This document shows, piece by piece, positions 32,334-41,212 of a stretch of DNA of 64,000 nt (position 1 is the first letter of the stretch; every line of letters begins with the position of its first letter). The notes under the pieces are model-generated. The model had not been told where the DNA came from and made no database searches. It saw only the letters and a program-made list of their open reading frames with translations. The position numbers and the translations under genes were made by a program. The DNA lies in assembly GCF_002741035.1 (NCBI RefSeq), contig NZ_CP016808.1, positions 2,005,001 through 2,069,000 of the forward strand, written 5' to 3'. The DNA is from Paenibacillus sp. BIHB 4019 (lineage in GTDB: Bacteria; Bacillota; Bacilli; Paenibacillales; Paenibacillaceae).

Positions 32334-34826
32334 CTAACTTACCGTCCGCGGCCGCTCCATCCGCGACAGCCCCGGCCAGCGGAATGCCGCCCACTCCGGC
32401 AAATGCTTGTCCACGCGTGCCACCAGCACGGTCATATCATCGACAATCTCCCCCTTATGATGGCGCACAACCGTATCGAGCAGCACATCCGCCATCTCCT
32501 GCGGGTCCTCTGTTTTCAGCTCATGAATAATTCGTTTCATCCACATCTCCTTATTGACCGCATGGCCCGGCGCATCATAAATGCCATCGCTCATCATAAT
32601 GAGCGCATCCCCCGGCTGCAGCTGCATCGAAATCATATCCACATCAATATCCTGTAAAATGCCGATTGGCAAATTGTTAGCCGTAACTGGAATCACTTCC
32701 TTGCCGCGCTTAATAAAGCTCGGCGTTGAGCCGATTTTCATAAACATCGTTGAGGCGGTATAAAGATCGATAATGGCGAGGTCCACGGTTGCGAATACTT
32801 CATCTGAGGAACGCAGGAGCAGGATTGAGTTGACCGATTTGACCGCGAGCTTCTCGTCCATACCCGACTTGAGCAGCTGCTGCAAAATCGACAGCGCTGC
32901 GCTGCTTTCCTGGCGCGCCCTCTCTCCATTTCCCATGCCATCGCTAATCGCCACGGCAAATTTGCCGTTGCCAAGCTCCACCATGCTAAAGCTGTCGCCT
33001 GACAGCAGATCGCCCCCTTTGGCCGCACCAGCAACGCCCGTTTCAATTTCAAATACTTTGGCGGAGCCAAATACGACTCTTGTTGCTTCTCCATTTTTCT
33101 CCGGTTCCTCCTCAAGTTTAACTGCAATATGCTCACCTAAAATATCCGTAAGCAGCGGCGCAATAATTTTGCGACACTCGTCATATCCCTTGCTAAATGT
33201 ATGGTACAGCTCAATATCAACATTGCCCTCCTCCAAATTAATCACTTCAATTTCTCGAATCGACAGGCCCAGCCCCTCCAGCGCCTCCCTAATTTGCTCC
33301 TCCTGCAAATGCAGCGTTTGTCCCTCGCGGCGAATTTCCTTCGCCAAGTCCTCCATAACCTGGGACACGCCGGTTAATTGCTCGGCCACCAGCTGACGGG
33401 AGTCGAATATTTGCTTCTTCCAGTGCATATTATTTTGATATAGCTCGTACTGCTGCTTCATGACAGACATCACCTGCGTCGACTTCGAGCAATGGGCAGT
33501 CCACGTCCGCGGCATATCCTTGGCTCCAGGAGCCCGCTCCTGCTCGACCGTCGTCATCATCTCGGTCATCACTTTATAGGTTTGATAAAATTTATCCCCC
33601 CAGCATGCGTTTTGCCGATGGCAGCTTGCACAGCTTCGAGCCGCCACCTCATTCATAAAATGGGTAATCTCGTCTTCGCGGTTCACCGTCACGACACTGC
33701 CATTTAATTGTCCGAAGCTTCGCGAGAGCTGCCGGAACATCTCGGAATATTGCGTGACCCGCTCCGCCGTCACTTCCCGCACCCGCTTGGCATATTCATG
33801 CTGCGACTTGGCATGCTCATTCGTTCCCGGCACATAGCGGGATATCGTCCGGATCATGACCCGCGGCGTCAAAATCAGCATGATAGCTGCTGTAACGGAT
33901 TCCCAAGTGGACGCCATCACATCGCCTTGGCCGCCTACATATACAGCTAGAATGGACGTCCCGAGCAGCATGCCGAAGGCTACGGCCATCTTCCCTCCAT
34001 CCCGCAGCAGCCCCGCTAATAGGCCCGCAAATGCGAGCAGGCTCATCTGCACAATGGCGTTAAAGTCCGCAAGGCTGAGTATAAGCCCCGCGATGACTCC
34101 AACCGATGCTCCAAGCGGCGCTCCTCCAGCAAGCGCGAACAGCACCAGCATATACCGCGACATAATATGCTCCACCGACATGCCGTAAATCACCCAGCCA
34201 ACTGCCCCCGTCATGACGGAAGCGAGCAAAATCATTAGACATATAATCTCCTCGCTCCGCAGTGCCGCCGTTTTCTTAGACATGGTCAGCACCGGTATGG
34301 CCTGAATGAACACGAGTGTGAGTACGAAGCCAAGCGCCGCTTCCACGACAACCAGCATGATGCTGTACCAGGTCAGCGTGTCCAAGGTGAAGGCATGAAA
34401 CAATTGGACGAGCAAGGTGGCGGTAAATACGAGCAGCGGAGCCGAAGCAAGCTCAGCTTTCTCATAGGCTTCGAGCCCCTTGAACAAAAGAAATAATGCT
34501 GCAATTTCCATCGCAATCCAGACCGGGGAGGGTGTAACCGCAAAGAAGCTCCCCACCACCACTGACAGCCCGACCCAAGCAACCGCATCCTTTCGAAGAA
34601 AATATATGACGGCGAAATAAGCGGCGGCAAACGGCATAAGCGACTCCAAAATGACGGCTCGTCCAAGCAAAAAACCAACAGCAACAAGCAGGAAGGTCCA
34701 TTTTTTCGCCAGCACCAGCTGAATAAATCGCTGCGAGGCAACGCGCTCCTTGATTTTACCGATTCGAGGCTGCAGCCATCCTTCTTTCTTTCCTCTGGGA
34801 AATACGAGTACACTTTCCTTGTTCAT
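32334..34826 (-). CDS. spoIIE: Stage II sporulation protein E (PP2C phosphatase)
   Basis: Dephosphorylates SpoIIAA-P at the polar septum, activates sigma-F in the forespore and takes part in septum formation. The 830-residue product is nearly the Bacillus length. About ten membrane segments occupy residues 45-330, a central oligomerisation/FtsZ-interaction region follows (it includes CASCHRQNACWGDKF), and the C-terminal PP2C domain (about 595-810) contains GDSFSMVELGNGKFAVAISDGMGNGERARQES and ALIMMSDGIYD. It has a Spo0A-type promoter. Confidence 0.97.
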   Translation of the reverse strand: MNKESVLVFPRGKKEGWLQPRIGKIKERVASQRFIQLVLAKKWTFLLVAVGFLLGRAVILESLMPFAAAYFAVIYFLRKDAVAWVGLSVVVGSFFAVTPSPVWIAMEIAALFLLFKGLEAYEKAELASAPLLVFTATLLVQLFHAFTLDTLTWYSIMLVVVEAALGFVLTLVFIQAIPVLTMSKKTAALRSEEIICLMILLASVMTGAVGWVIYGMSVEHIMSRYMLVLFALAGGAPLGASVGVIAGLILSLADFNAIVQMSLLAFAGLLAGLLRDGGKMAVAFGMLLGTSILAVYVGGQGDVMASTWESVTAAIMLILTPRVMIRTISRYVPGTNEHAKSQHEYAKRVREVTAERVTQYSEMFRQLSRSFGQLNGSVVTVNREDEITHFMNEVAARSCASCHRQNACWGDKFYQTYKVMTEMMTTVEQERAPGAKDMPRTWTAHCSKSTQVMSVMKQQYELYQNNMHWKKQIFDSRQLVAEQLTGVSQVMEDLAKEIRREGQTLHLQEEQIREALEGLGLSIREIEVINLEEGNVDIELYHTFSKGYDECRKIIAPLLTDILGEHIAVKLEEEPEKNGEATRVVFGSAKVFEIETGVAGAAKGGDLLSGDSFSMVELGNGKFAVAISDGMGNGERARQESSAALSILQQLLKSGMDEKLAVKSVNSILLLRSSDEVFATVDLAIIDLYTASTMFMKIGSTPSFIKRGKEVIPVTANNLPIGILQDIDVDMISMQLQPGDALIMMSDGIYDAPGHAVNKEMWMKRIIHELKTEDPQEMADVLLDTVVRHHKGEIVDDMTVLVARVDKHLPEWAAFRWPGLSRMERPRTVS

Positions 34827-34864
34827 CCGCAGACACCACCATTTCCGAATGTATTGTGTTTCCC

Positions 34865-34962
34865 ATTATAGGAGGTCGTCCACAGGAAGTTTGTCAGTTT
34901 AACGTAGGCGGCCCAAAAGTTTTTTCCGACAAAATCAACTGCCCTCGCAGTCCTTGTCAAAA
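34865..34962 (-). promoter_or_regulatory. Spo0A-dependent sigma-A promoter of spoIIE
   Basis: Minus strand TATAAT (34870-34865) and CTGACA (34897-34892) are 21 nt apart, the unusual long spacing known for spoIIE and spoIIG. Upstream are 0A-box-like sequences: TTTTGTCGGAA (34934-34924, minus) and TTGTCAAAA (34954-34962, plus). The rest of the 34963-35135 gap shows no gene, and the tRNA genes found here in Bacillus subtilis are absent. Confidence 0.75.
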
Positions 34963-35135
34963 GCAAATTTTCGCTTGCCCTGACTGGGCTCATGCCGTCC
35001 TCTTTGCAGCCATTGCCTTGAACAGCTTCAACAAAAACCGTCTATGGGCACTTCCATTTGTTGGCGAATATACAGGTGAATGTGTCGGTATTGAAAGAGT
35101 AGGGGAGGAAAAAACTTTGAGGCGGCACATAAACG

Positions 35136-35165
35136 CAAAAAAAGCAGAACCATAAAGGCTCTGCT
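35136..35165 (-). terminator. Intrinsic terminator after the S1-domain gene
   Basis: On the minus strand AGCAGAGCC-TTTAT-GGTTCTGCT is followed by a T-run. Confidence 0.85.
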
Positions 35166-35190
35166 CTTGTCATTAAAATATGGCTCTTAC

Positions 35191-35742
35191 TTAAACCCGC
35201 TTGGCTCCGCGTCCACCGCGTTTGCCTTCGGTATTCTTCTTCAGGGAGGAAATGCGTTCTTCACTGTCTTTCAGGAAGCGCGACACTTTATCCTCAAAAG
35301 TTGGTTTTCCGTAAGCTGGTCTCCCGGCCTGCTGCTTGAATGGACGTCCACCACCGCCGCCACCGTGTCCTCCACGGTCGCCACGATCCTGACCGCCACC
35401 ACTGCCGCCACGATTAAAGCGTTCTCCGCCGCCACCACCACCAGGCCCGCCACTTGGACGAGTGCTTGGACGTGATTCGCGTGCAGGAGGCAGTTGGCCT
35501 TCTGGTCGATCAATTGCCTGTTTAATGGAAAGTCCAATTTTTCCGTCTTTGTCAACGTTAATCACTTTGACCTTGACCACGTCTTCGATCTTCAGGTGAT
35601 CTTTCACGTCTTTGACGTAATTATCAGCAATTTCCGAGATGTGAACGAGACCTGTGACACCTCCAGACAAATCAACAAATGCCCCGAAATGCGTAATGCC
35701 TGTCACTTTGCCCTCTAACTTCGCGCCTACTTCAATTGCCAT
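35191..35742 (-). CDS. S1-domain RNA-binding protein with Gly/Arg-rich tail (YabR-like)
   Basis: 183 residues. The N-terminal S1 domain (1-75: GAKLEGKVTGITHFGAFVDL, VHISEIADNYVKDVKDHL, VKVKVINVDKDGKIGLSIKQ) is followed by a Gly/Arg/Pro-rich low-complexity tail with RGG-like and GGGGGGRPF stretches (about 85-150), then a charged end (KGKRGGRGAKRV-like). Bacillus YabR, in the same position after divIC, has a shorter tail. It probably binds RNA or ribosomes. Confidence 0.9.
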   Translation of the reverse strand: MAIEVGAKLEGKVTGITHFGAFVDLSGGVTGLVHISEIADNYVKDVKDHLKIEDVVKVKVINVDKDGKIGLSIKQAIDRPEGQLPPARESRPSTRPSGGPGGGGGGERFNRGGSGGGQDRGDRGGHGGGGGGRPFKQQAGRPAYGKPTFEDKVSRFLKDSEERISSLKKNTEGKRGGRGAKRV

Positions 35743-35845
35743 AAAATAAAATGTTCCTCCCTAAAAGTTTCGCTTAATGTACTATTAACGTGATTATAAC
35801 CGAACGGAAGAAGGAAGGTCAACAGACGTTCACCCGTTTGTGCGT

Positions 35846-36157
35846 CTATTTAACTACCTGTATCTGTTGTTCGCCCTCTTTAACCATGCCTTGACCTTTG
35901 GTTGCCAGTTGGGCAATATATTCCGGATCGTTAAGCCGCTCAATTTCCTGTTGCAGCTGCTGCGCCTGATTTGTAGCTTCTTCCTTCTGTTTCATTACAG
36001 CTGCAAGCCGCAGTTCGGTAGCGTTTTGCTGCTGGATTTGTCCAAAGAAGGTATAAGCCGCCCAGCCCATGAAGAGGACAATAAACATCATCCACATCTT
36101 GATCCGACGCTTGGAGCCTGGATTAACGGTTAACTTGTTTGCTGCTGCTGTCGCCAA
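35846..36157 (-). CDS. divIC: Septum formation initiator DivIC
   Basis: Bitopic divisome protein that works with FtsL and DivIB in septal peptidoglycan synthesis. The 103-residue product has a basic cytoplasmic end, one membrane segment (about 22-40) and an extracellular coiled coil (MKQKEEATNQAQQLQQEIERL). TTG start with AGGGGG about 9 nt upstream. The order yabP-yabQ-divIC-yabR matches Bacillus. Confidence 0.9.
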   Translation of the reverse strand: MATAAANKLTVNPGSKRRIKMWMMFIVLFMGWAAYTFFGQIQQQNATELRLAAVMKQKEEATNQAQQLQQEIERLNDPEYIAQLATKGQGMVKEGEQQIQVVK

Positions 36158-36226
36158 TTGCTTGTACCCCCTTAAGAAATTGAACCAGATGCATCCATCA
36201 CCCGATCTGCTTCATGCCATGAAAAC

Positions 36227-36829
36227 TTAGAATAACTTCCGCCAAAGCGCAACTACGCGTGCAACCGCTGCCTTAAAGCGCTCTGTAAGCTTAAGCTTAT
36301 CGGCGTATTTGATAAACAGGCGGTTTAACGGTCGTATGATAGGACCTAATACCCACCATAGCAATAGCCATAATGGACGAGTCAATTTTAACACAATTTT
36401 TAGAACAAAAATAGTGAAAGCAGTCCCAAATCCCAGTGCTACAATACCTAACTTGTATATCAGTAGGATCGGCTTAATAATGACAAATTCCACTGTTTTG
36501 ACAATTCCTCTGATGAGTGCGCGGATGGCGCGAATGATGCCCTGTACCAGTTTGATGACTGGCTTGCTAAACAGAAAGTAATAGCTGGTCACACCTATCG
36601 CCAGCCCTAGGAAAACGTACGCCCGCACCTCGCCATTGTTGCTTGCGTACAGCACACGAAACACGATAATCGACGCCACCAGCCAGTAAATAATGTCCAG
36701 AACCGGCAGCCACCACCGTGGAAACCGCAGCTCATTCGACACCACACGATAGCCGTCAAAAGCGACTCCCATGCCGATTCCTGACAGAAGCATCATCGCG
36801 AGCGTGTACCACTGCATCGTCAGTGTCAC
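36227..36829 (-). CDS. yabQ: Spore cortex protein YabQ
   Basis: Membrane protein needed for cortex formation in Bacillus. The 200-residue product has several N-terminal membrane segments (residues about 8-100, including SGIGMGVAFDGYRVVSNEL) and a basic C-terminal region that contains further hydrophobic stretches. It overlaps yabP by 4 nt. A mother-cell sigma-E promoter is expected by family knowledge but was not identified. Confidence 0.92.
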   Translation of the reverse strand: MTLTMQWYTLAMMLLSGIGMGVAFDGYRVVSNELRFPRWWLPVLDIIYWLVASIIVFRVLYASNNGEVRAYVFLGLAIGVTSYYFLFSKPVIKLVQGIIRAIRALIRGIVKTVEFVIIKPILLIYKLGIVALGFGTAFTIFVLKIVLKLTRPLWLLLWWVLGPIIRPLNRLFIKYADKLKLTERFKAAVARVVALWRKLF

Positions 36830-37110
36830 TTAAATAATTTACCAAATAAGCTTTTGGATTTGCTTGGGGCATTGCCGTCCAGATAGGCGAGCGAATGAAC
36901 GAGCCCCTCTATAGCGACAAAGCCTTGCTCCAGGCTGAGATGCTTAATATGCAGGTTCTGCCCTTTAATCGTCAGGAAGCCCAGATCCGTTTCCAGCAAA
37001 AACTCCTCGCTGTCAAAGCTCTCCACGTTTAATACGCCGGTAATCTCCAGAAGCTTTCGATTGAGCATTTTCACTTCCTGACGCTTCTGTCCTTTATTCT
37101 GTTCCACCAT
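36826..37110 (-). CDS. yabP: Sporulation protein YabP
   Basis: 94 residues from ATG 37110 (GGAGGG upstream; an ATG seven codons earlier has no such site). The family core is visible: LEITGVLNVESFDSEEFLLET and FLTIKGQNLHIKHLSLEQG. It is required with YabQ for cortex formation in Bacillus. A gap of about 210 nt without features separates it from the DUF817 gene. Confidence 0.92.
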   Translation of the reverse strand: MVEQNKGQKRQEVKMLNRKLLEITGVLNVESFDSEEFLLETDLGFLTIKGQNLHIKHLSLEQGFVAIEGLVHSLAYLDGNAPSKSKSLFGKLFK

Positions 37111-37320
37111 TGACCCGTCCCTCCACTTCAAAAGCGTAGCTTATGCTAAAGCTTATGGGAGTGGGACGAACTTTAGAACCTGTCCAGAGGGACAAACCTA
37201 TGGAATCTATGAAAGGGCTCATGAAAATAGAGCAGCTACCGATATATACCCTATTCTATGATTTTGAAACAGCAGAATGCCTTGCCTTTCTATCTATTAA
37301 AAAGAAAGCTTCTATTGCGC

Positions 37321-38085
37321 TCAGCGGGCGCTTTTTACCCGTTTCAGCTGGGCTACAATAATGATGCTGATCACGACGAGCAGCAGCCATGAGCTGATTT
37401 TGCTCACATGAACGAGCGTCCATTGCTTTTCCTGGTCCGGATAGGCCCACGCCCCGAAAAAAGTCATAATATTTTCCGCAATCCAAATAAAAAATCCGAT
37501 TAGAACAAAAGCCAGCGTAAGCGGCATCTTATATACAGCTTCCCCAAGCTTGAAGTGGACACTGGTACGCCAGAATACGATAATCAGCCCTGCCATCAGC
37601 ACCCATCTGAAATCCCACACATAATGATGGGTAAAAAAGTTCAAATATATCGCTGCGCTGATCGCTACCGCATACGCCATTTTTGGCCAGCCCACCATCT
37701 CCAGATGGAGCCTGCGCCAAGACTGGCAAATATAGCTTGCTACGCTCGCATACATGAAGCCGCTGTAAAGCGGAACATCGAATACTCTTGACCAGCCTTC
37801 GCCCGGATACGTCCAAGAGCCCATTTTCACCTTATACACCTCAAGCGCCAGCCCGATAATGTGAAACAGGCAAATGACCTTCAGCTCATCCCACGTCTCC
37901 AGCTTCGTAGCTACCATAACAGCCTGCATGGCCAAGCAGATGAGCAGAATAAGATCATAGCGGGCGATGCCCGGCACATGGACGTAATGCGTAAGAGCCA
38001 TAGCCCCGAAGATCGTAACCGGAAACAGGCAGTTCAGTGCCTGCAAGTACCCGAACAACAGCAGCTTTTTCAGAAAAAATATCAT
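37321..38085 (-). CDS. DUF817 integral membrane protein (YoaT-like)
   Basis: 254 residues with about eight hydrophobic segments. Conserved-looking elements are KMGSWTYPGEGWSRVFDVPLY, NFFTHHYVWDFRW and FFGAWAYPDQ, which match the DUF817 family (Bacillus YoaT). The function is unknown. It overlaps the phosphatase gene by 4 nt (ATGA). This pair is inserted between yabP and rqcP, which are adjacent in Bacillus. Confidence 0.85.
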   Translation of the reverse strand: MIFFLKKLLLFGYLQALNCLFPVTIFGAMALTHYVHVPGIARYDLILLICLAMQAVMVATKLETWDELKVICLFHIIGLALEVYKVKMGSWTYPGEGWSRVFDVPLYSGFMYASVASYICQSWRRLHLEMVGWPKMAYAVAISAAIYLNFFTHHYVWDFRWVLMAGLIIVFWRTSVHFKLGEAVYKMPLTLAFVLIGFFIWIAENIMTFFGAWAYPDQEKQWTLVHVSKISSWLLLVVISIIIVAQLKRVKSAR

Positions 38086-38690
38086 TTCGCCGCTGCTTCA
38101 TTAACCACGCCGCTCAAATGCAGCGCACAATTAAACTTCTCGCATGTCCACCCGCCTGCGGCATTCGCATGAATCGTCGAAATAGACGTATTTTGAAGCG
38201 GCTCGTTCTTATAAGCATCCGGCACAAGCTCCTTCAAGCAGCGGCCGATGAGCGCACCATGGCTGACGATGAGTACATTTTCGCCCGGATGGTTAAGGGC
38301 AATCTCCCTCAGCACCTCGCTGCCGCGACCAACAACGGATTCATGGCTTTCACCCTGCCAGTCCATTTCCCGCCAATCGGCTCCCCACTTCTCGATACGC
38401 TCCGCCTCCGTGGTGCCCTCCAGCAGGCCGCCTCCCATTTCCCGCAGCCGTTCATCCTGCTTGACCGCCATGCCGCCGCCCAGACGCTTTGCCACCGCCT
38501 CAGCCGTCACAAGCGCCCGCTGCAGATCACTGGAGTAAATATGATGCCATTCCTCCTTGCTGAGCCGCTCCGCCAATACCTCCGCTTGCCGCAAGCCTTC
38601 CTCATTTAACGGAATATCCGTAGAGCCCTGCGCTCTCCCCTCGACGTTCCATTGCGTAACCCCATGTCTAATCCAACCAATTTTCGTCAT
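38082..38690 (-). CDS. Histidine phosphatase family protein (phosphoglycerate mutase-like)
   Basis: 202 residues from MTKIGWIRHGVTQWN. The phosphohistidine motif RHG near residue 8, the second Arg in SSDLQRALVTAEAV, and the C-terminal catalytic His in VLIVSHGALIG are all present. The broad-specificity family includes cobalamin phosphatase and phosphoserine phosphatase types, so the substrate is uncertain. Translationally coupled to the DUF817 gene. Confidence 0.88.
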   Translation of the reverse strand: MTKIGWIRHGVTQWNVEGRAQGSTDIPLNEEGLRQAEVLAERLSKEEWHHIYSSDLQRALVTAEAVAKRLGGGMAVKQDERLREMGGGLLEGTTEAERIEKWGADWREMDWQGESHESVVGRGSEVLREIALNHPGENVLIVSHGALIGRCLKELVPDAYKNEPLQNTSISTIHANAAGGWTCEKFNCALHLSGVVNEAAAK

Positions 38691-38743
38691 GCTCCACTTT
38701 CCCTCCTTGATTTGCTCCATCCATGGTTATATACGTAAATTAA

Positions 38744-38793
38744 TAAAAAAAGGGCCGCTCTGCACATAATTACCATGCGCGAGCAACCCTTTA
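38744..38793 (-). terminator. Intrinsic terminator after rqcP
   Basis: On the minus strand AAAGGGTTGCTC ... GAGCGGCCCTTT with an inner CAT/ATG pairing is followed by a long T-run. Confidence 0.8.
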
Positions 38794-38796
38794 TCT

Positions 38797-39078
38797 TTAT
38801 TGCCATTCAAGATCATTGTCACGCGGACGCTGTTCTTCCTTCAGCACCGTGTAGAGCTCACCGGCTTCATCCTTGCGGGTCGTTTCGGCAATTCGCTCAA
38901 TTCGAACGGTTACTGTCTTCTGCCCGTATTGGATAGCAAGCTCATCCCCAACCTTTACGGCGCTGCTCGCTTTCGCTTCGCGGCCGTTGATCCAGACGCG
39001 TCCCTGCTCGGACACATCTTTAGCGACTGTACGCCGCTTGATCAGGCGGGATACCTTGAGAAACTTATCCAGACGCAT
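38797..39078 (-). CDS. rqcP: S4-domain ribosome quality-control protein RqcP
   Basis: 93 residues, almost one S4 RNA-binding domain: MRLDKFLKVSRLIKRRTVAKDV, GRVWINGREAKASSAVKVGD. In Bacillus RqcP (YabO) helps RqcH add alanine tails on stalled 50S subunits. It starts 3 nt after hup and ends at a terminator. Confidence 0.93.
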   Translation of the reverse strand: MRLDKFLKVSRLIKRRTVAKDVSEQGRVWINGREAKASSAVKVGDELAIQYGQKTVTVRIERIAETTRKDEAGELYTVLKEEQRPRDNDLEWQ

Positions 39079-39081
39079 GAA

Positions 39082-39354
39082 TTACTGGATAGCTTCTTTC
39101 AGCTTGTTGCCTGCTTTGAATGCAGGAACTTTCGATTCTGGAATGTTAATCTCTTTGCCTGTTTGTGGGTTGCGGCCAACACGGCTGGAGCGTGTGCGCG
39201 TTTCGAAAGTACCGAAGCCGATCAATTGTACTTTGTCTCCACCAGCAAGAGCATCTGTTACTTCACCAAGAAAGCCGTTAAGAACAGCCTCTACATCACG
39301 TTTAGTCAAACCGCTTTTTGTTGCAATGTTGTTAATCAAATCTGTTTTGTTCAT
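39082..39354 (-). CDS. hup: DNA-binding protein HU
   Basis: 90 residues, the standard length. It begins MNKTDLINNIATKSGLTKRDVEAVL and has the beta-arm core VQLIGFGTFETRTRSSRVGRNPQTGKEINIP. A nucleoid protein. An upstream hairpin (GCCGCAC/GTGCGGC around 39393-39408) and AGGAGG precede the gene. Location between mazG and rqcP is common in Paenibacillus. Confidence 0.97.
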   Translation of the reverse strand: MNKTDLINNIATKSGLTKRDVEAVLNGFLGEVTDALAGGDKVQLIGFGTFETRTRSSRVGRNPQTGKEINIPESKVPAFKAGNKLKEAIQ

Positions 39355-39546
39355 TCTAAAATCCTCCTAATAATAAGCTTAGCTAATGGTATAGCCGCAC
39401 AGTGCGGCCTACGTTCGTGAAAGTTTGAAACTGTTACACTTACGAAGTTAACTTATTCTGCTTGCCGACATGAATTCCTGCCGCTGACCGCAAATTTTTT
39501 TCACGAAAAGTGCGGAATCTTTGCTGCTCTTAGCGAACCGCGTCCC

Positions 39547-41028
39547 TTACTGTCGCTTTGCTTCTTCCCACCAGCGGTCCATTTCTGTTAAATCAGTCTG
39601 GTCAAATGTTTTGTTGTTTATACGAAGCTGTTCTTCAATATAGGCAAAACGAGACTTGAATTTCCGGTTAGTCATCGTCAAAGCTTCCTCTGGATCCGCA
39701 TGGATGAATCTCGCAGCATTGACGACGGCGAACAGCAAATCGCCTAGCTCGCCCGCCTGCTCCAGCTCGTCCTTCGAGGCAATCGCTTCACGAAGCTCGG
39801 AGAGCTCCTCCTGGATTTTATCGAGTACCGGCCCAAGATCATCCCAGTCAAAGCCGACCTTCGCCGCTTTCTTCTGCAGCTTGTACGCCTTCATCAGCGC
39901 CGGAAGGTCCTGCGGAATGCCATCCAGCTGCGACGGACGGCTGGCAGCTGTGCCATTGCGCTCCTTCTCCTCGGCCTTCATCTGCTCCCAATTGCCAAGC
40001 GCCTCATTGGCATCCGATGCGCTGCTGGCGCCAAATACATGCGGATGACGGAACAGCAGCTTCTCGTTCAGCGTCTCAATGACATCATAGACGGTAAACG
40101 CGCCCGTCTCCTCCTCCATCTGGCTATGCAGCATCACCTGCAAAATCACATCGCCGAACTCCTCGCGCATTCCGTCCGGATCATCATTATCTATCGCTTC
40201 AAGCGCCTCGTAAAGCTCTTCGATGAAGTTTTTGCGGATAGACGAGTGCGTCTGCTCCCGATCCCATGGGCAGCCTTCAGGGCTGCGCAAAATGGCCACA
40301 ATCTCATGAAGCCGATCAAAAGAGCGGTTCAGCACCGCGTCCTCCGTCGTACGCGGCACATACAGCAGCGATAGATTGCCAAAGCCTTGTGTACGATCAA
40401 GCTCATAGAGCGGCACGCGAATAATCTGCTCCTCGCCGGCAACGCCGAGTGCATGCCCGATGACAACCTCGAAGTCGTCGGGATAACGCTCCATTAAAGC
40501 CAGCTTCACATCGGATGCGGTAAACGCATCGTAAATTTGCCCAATAATCGTATGTACGCGCGGTTGAAGCATGGCGGGCTGAAGCTCTGCGGCATCCAGC
40601 AGCGCAAAACCTTCAATTGGATCAATGCCGAGCCGGATAAAGGCTTGATCCAAGAAGCTCTCGCCGCCGATAATGTCGAGCTGCACGCCCGCAGCTGCAC
40701 AGCGCTCGCGAAGCAGCTGCACCGTGCGCTCTGCGACCATCGGGTGCCCCGGTACGGCGTATACGAGCGCCCCTTGCAGCGATTGAGCCTCCAGCAGCAG
40801 CGTGGCCGCTATCGCCTCATATACCTCCGGAAACGTATCATGCTGCTCGTACACGGAATCAAACGAGGTATACGCCAGCTCATGCTCCTTGAGCAGCGAT
40901 ATCGCCGGATGCTGCTCCGTCCTGACATAGACGCGCGCCGCCTGCTGAAGTCTGCGCCATACGCCAAGCGTCATTTGATCGGCATCGCCAGAACCGAGTC
41001 CAACAACCGTAATATGCGGTTTACTCAT
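39547..41028 (-). CDS. mazG: Fused tetrapyrrole-methylase-like / MazG nucleotide pyrophosphohydrolase (YabN-like)
   Basis: 493 residues. The N-terminal half (1-230) has the SAM-methyltransferase fold (ITVVGLGSGDADQMTLGVW, VYAVPGHPMVAERTV). The C-terminal half carries tandem MazG regions: LRSPEGCPWDREQTHSSIRKNFIEELYEALEAID and EELSELREAI...GELGDLLFAVVNAARF, with the metal-binding EExxE and ExxD motifs. It probably removes aberrant NTPs. The same fusion occurs in Bacillus YabN. Confidence 0.94.
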   Translation of the reverse strand: MSKPHITVVGLGSGDADQMTLGVWRRLQQAARVYVRTEQHPAISLLKEHELAYTSFDSVYEQHDTFPEVYEAIAATLLLEAQSLQGALVYAVPGHPMVAERTVQLLRERCAAAGVQLDIIGGESFLDQAFIRLGIDPIEGFALLDAAELQPAMLQPRVHTIIGQIYDAFTASDVKLALMERYPDDFEVVIGHALGVAGEEQIIRVPLYELDRTQGFGNLSLLYVPRTTEDAVLNRSFDRLHEIVAILRSPEGCPWDREQTHSSIRKNFIEELYEALEAIDNDDPDGMREEFGDVILQVMLHSQMEEETGAFTVYDVIETLNEKLLFRHPHVFGASSASDANEALGNWEQMKAEEKERNGTAASRPSQLDGIPQDLPALMKAYKLQKKAAKVGFDWDDLGPVLDKIQEELSELREAIASKDELEQAGELGDLLFAVVNAARFIHADPEEALTMTNRKFKSRFAYIEEQLRINNKTFDQTDLTEMDRWWEEAKRQ

Positions 41029-41153
41029 TATTCTCTCACTCTCCTACAATTGGCTTGTCCCATTAGTATACTAAAGATGACGCCGCTACTACAAAAAAGC
41101 GGACAAGCACATTTTAATCAATTCCCTTTTATGGAAAATTGAGGTATTATTTA

Positions 41154-41168
41154 ATCGAAGGGTTCGAT
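41154..41168. promoter_or_regulatory. Inverted repeat upstream of the plus-strand cassette
   Basis: ATCGAA-GGG-TTCGAT is a perfect inverted repeat, followed 4 nt later by another TTCGAT. TATTAT lies just before it, so it could sit at a transcription start and act as an operator. The regulator is unknown. Confidence 0.45.
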
Positions 41169-41212
41169 GCCGTTCGATACACCCTCTATAACCAGAAAGG
41201 TGGAGAATTAAT

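Noticed and set aside
34827..35190. tRNA genes expected between spoIIE and yabR as in Bacillus subtilis
   Set aside because: No cloverleaf, T-loop (GGTTCRA) or CCA-like end was found on either strand.
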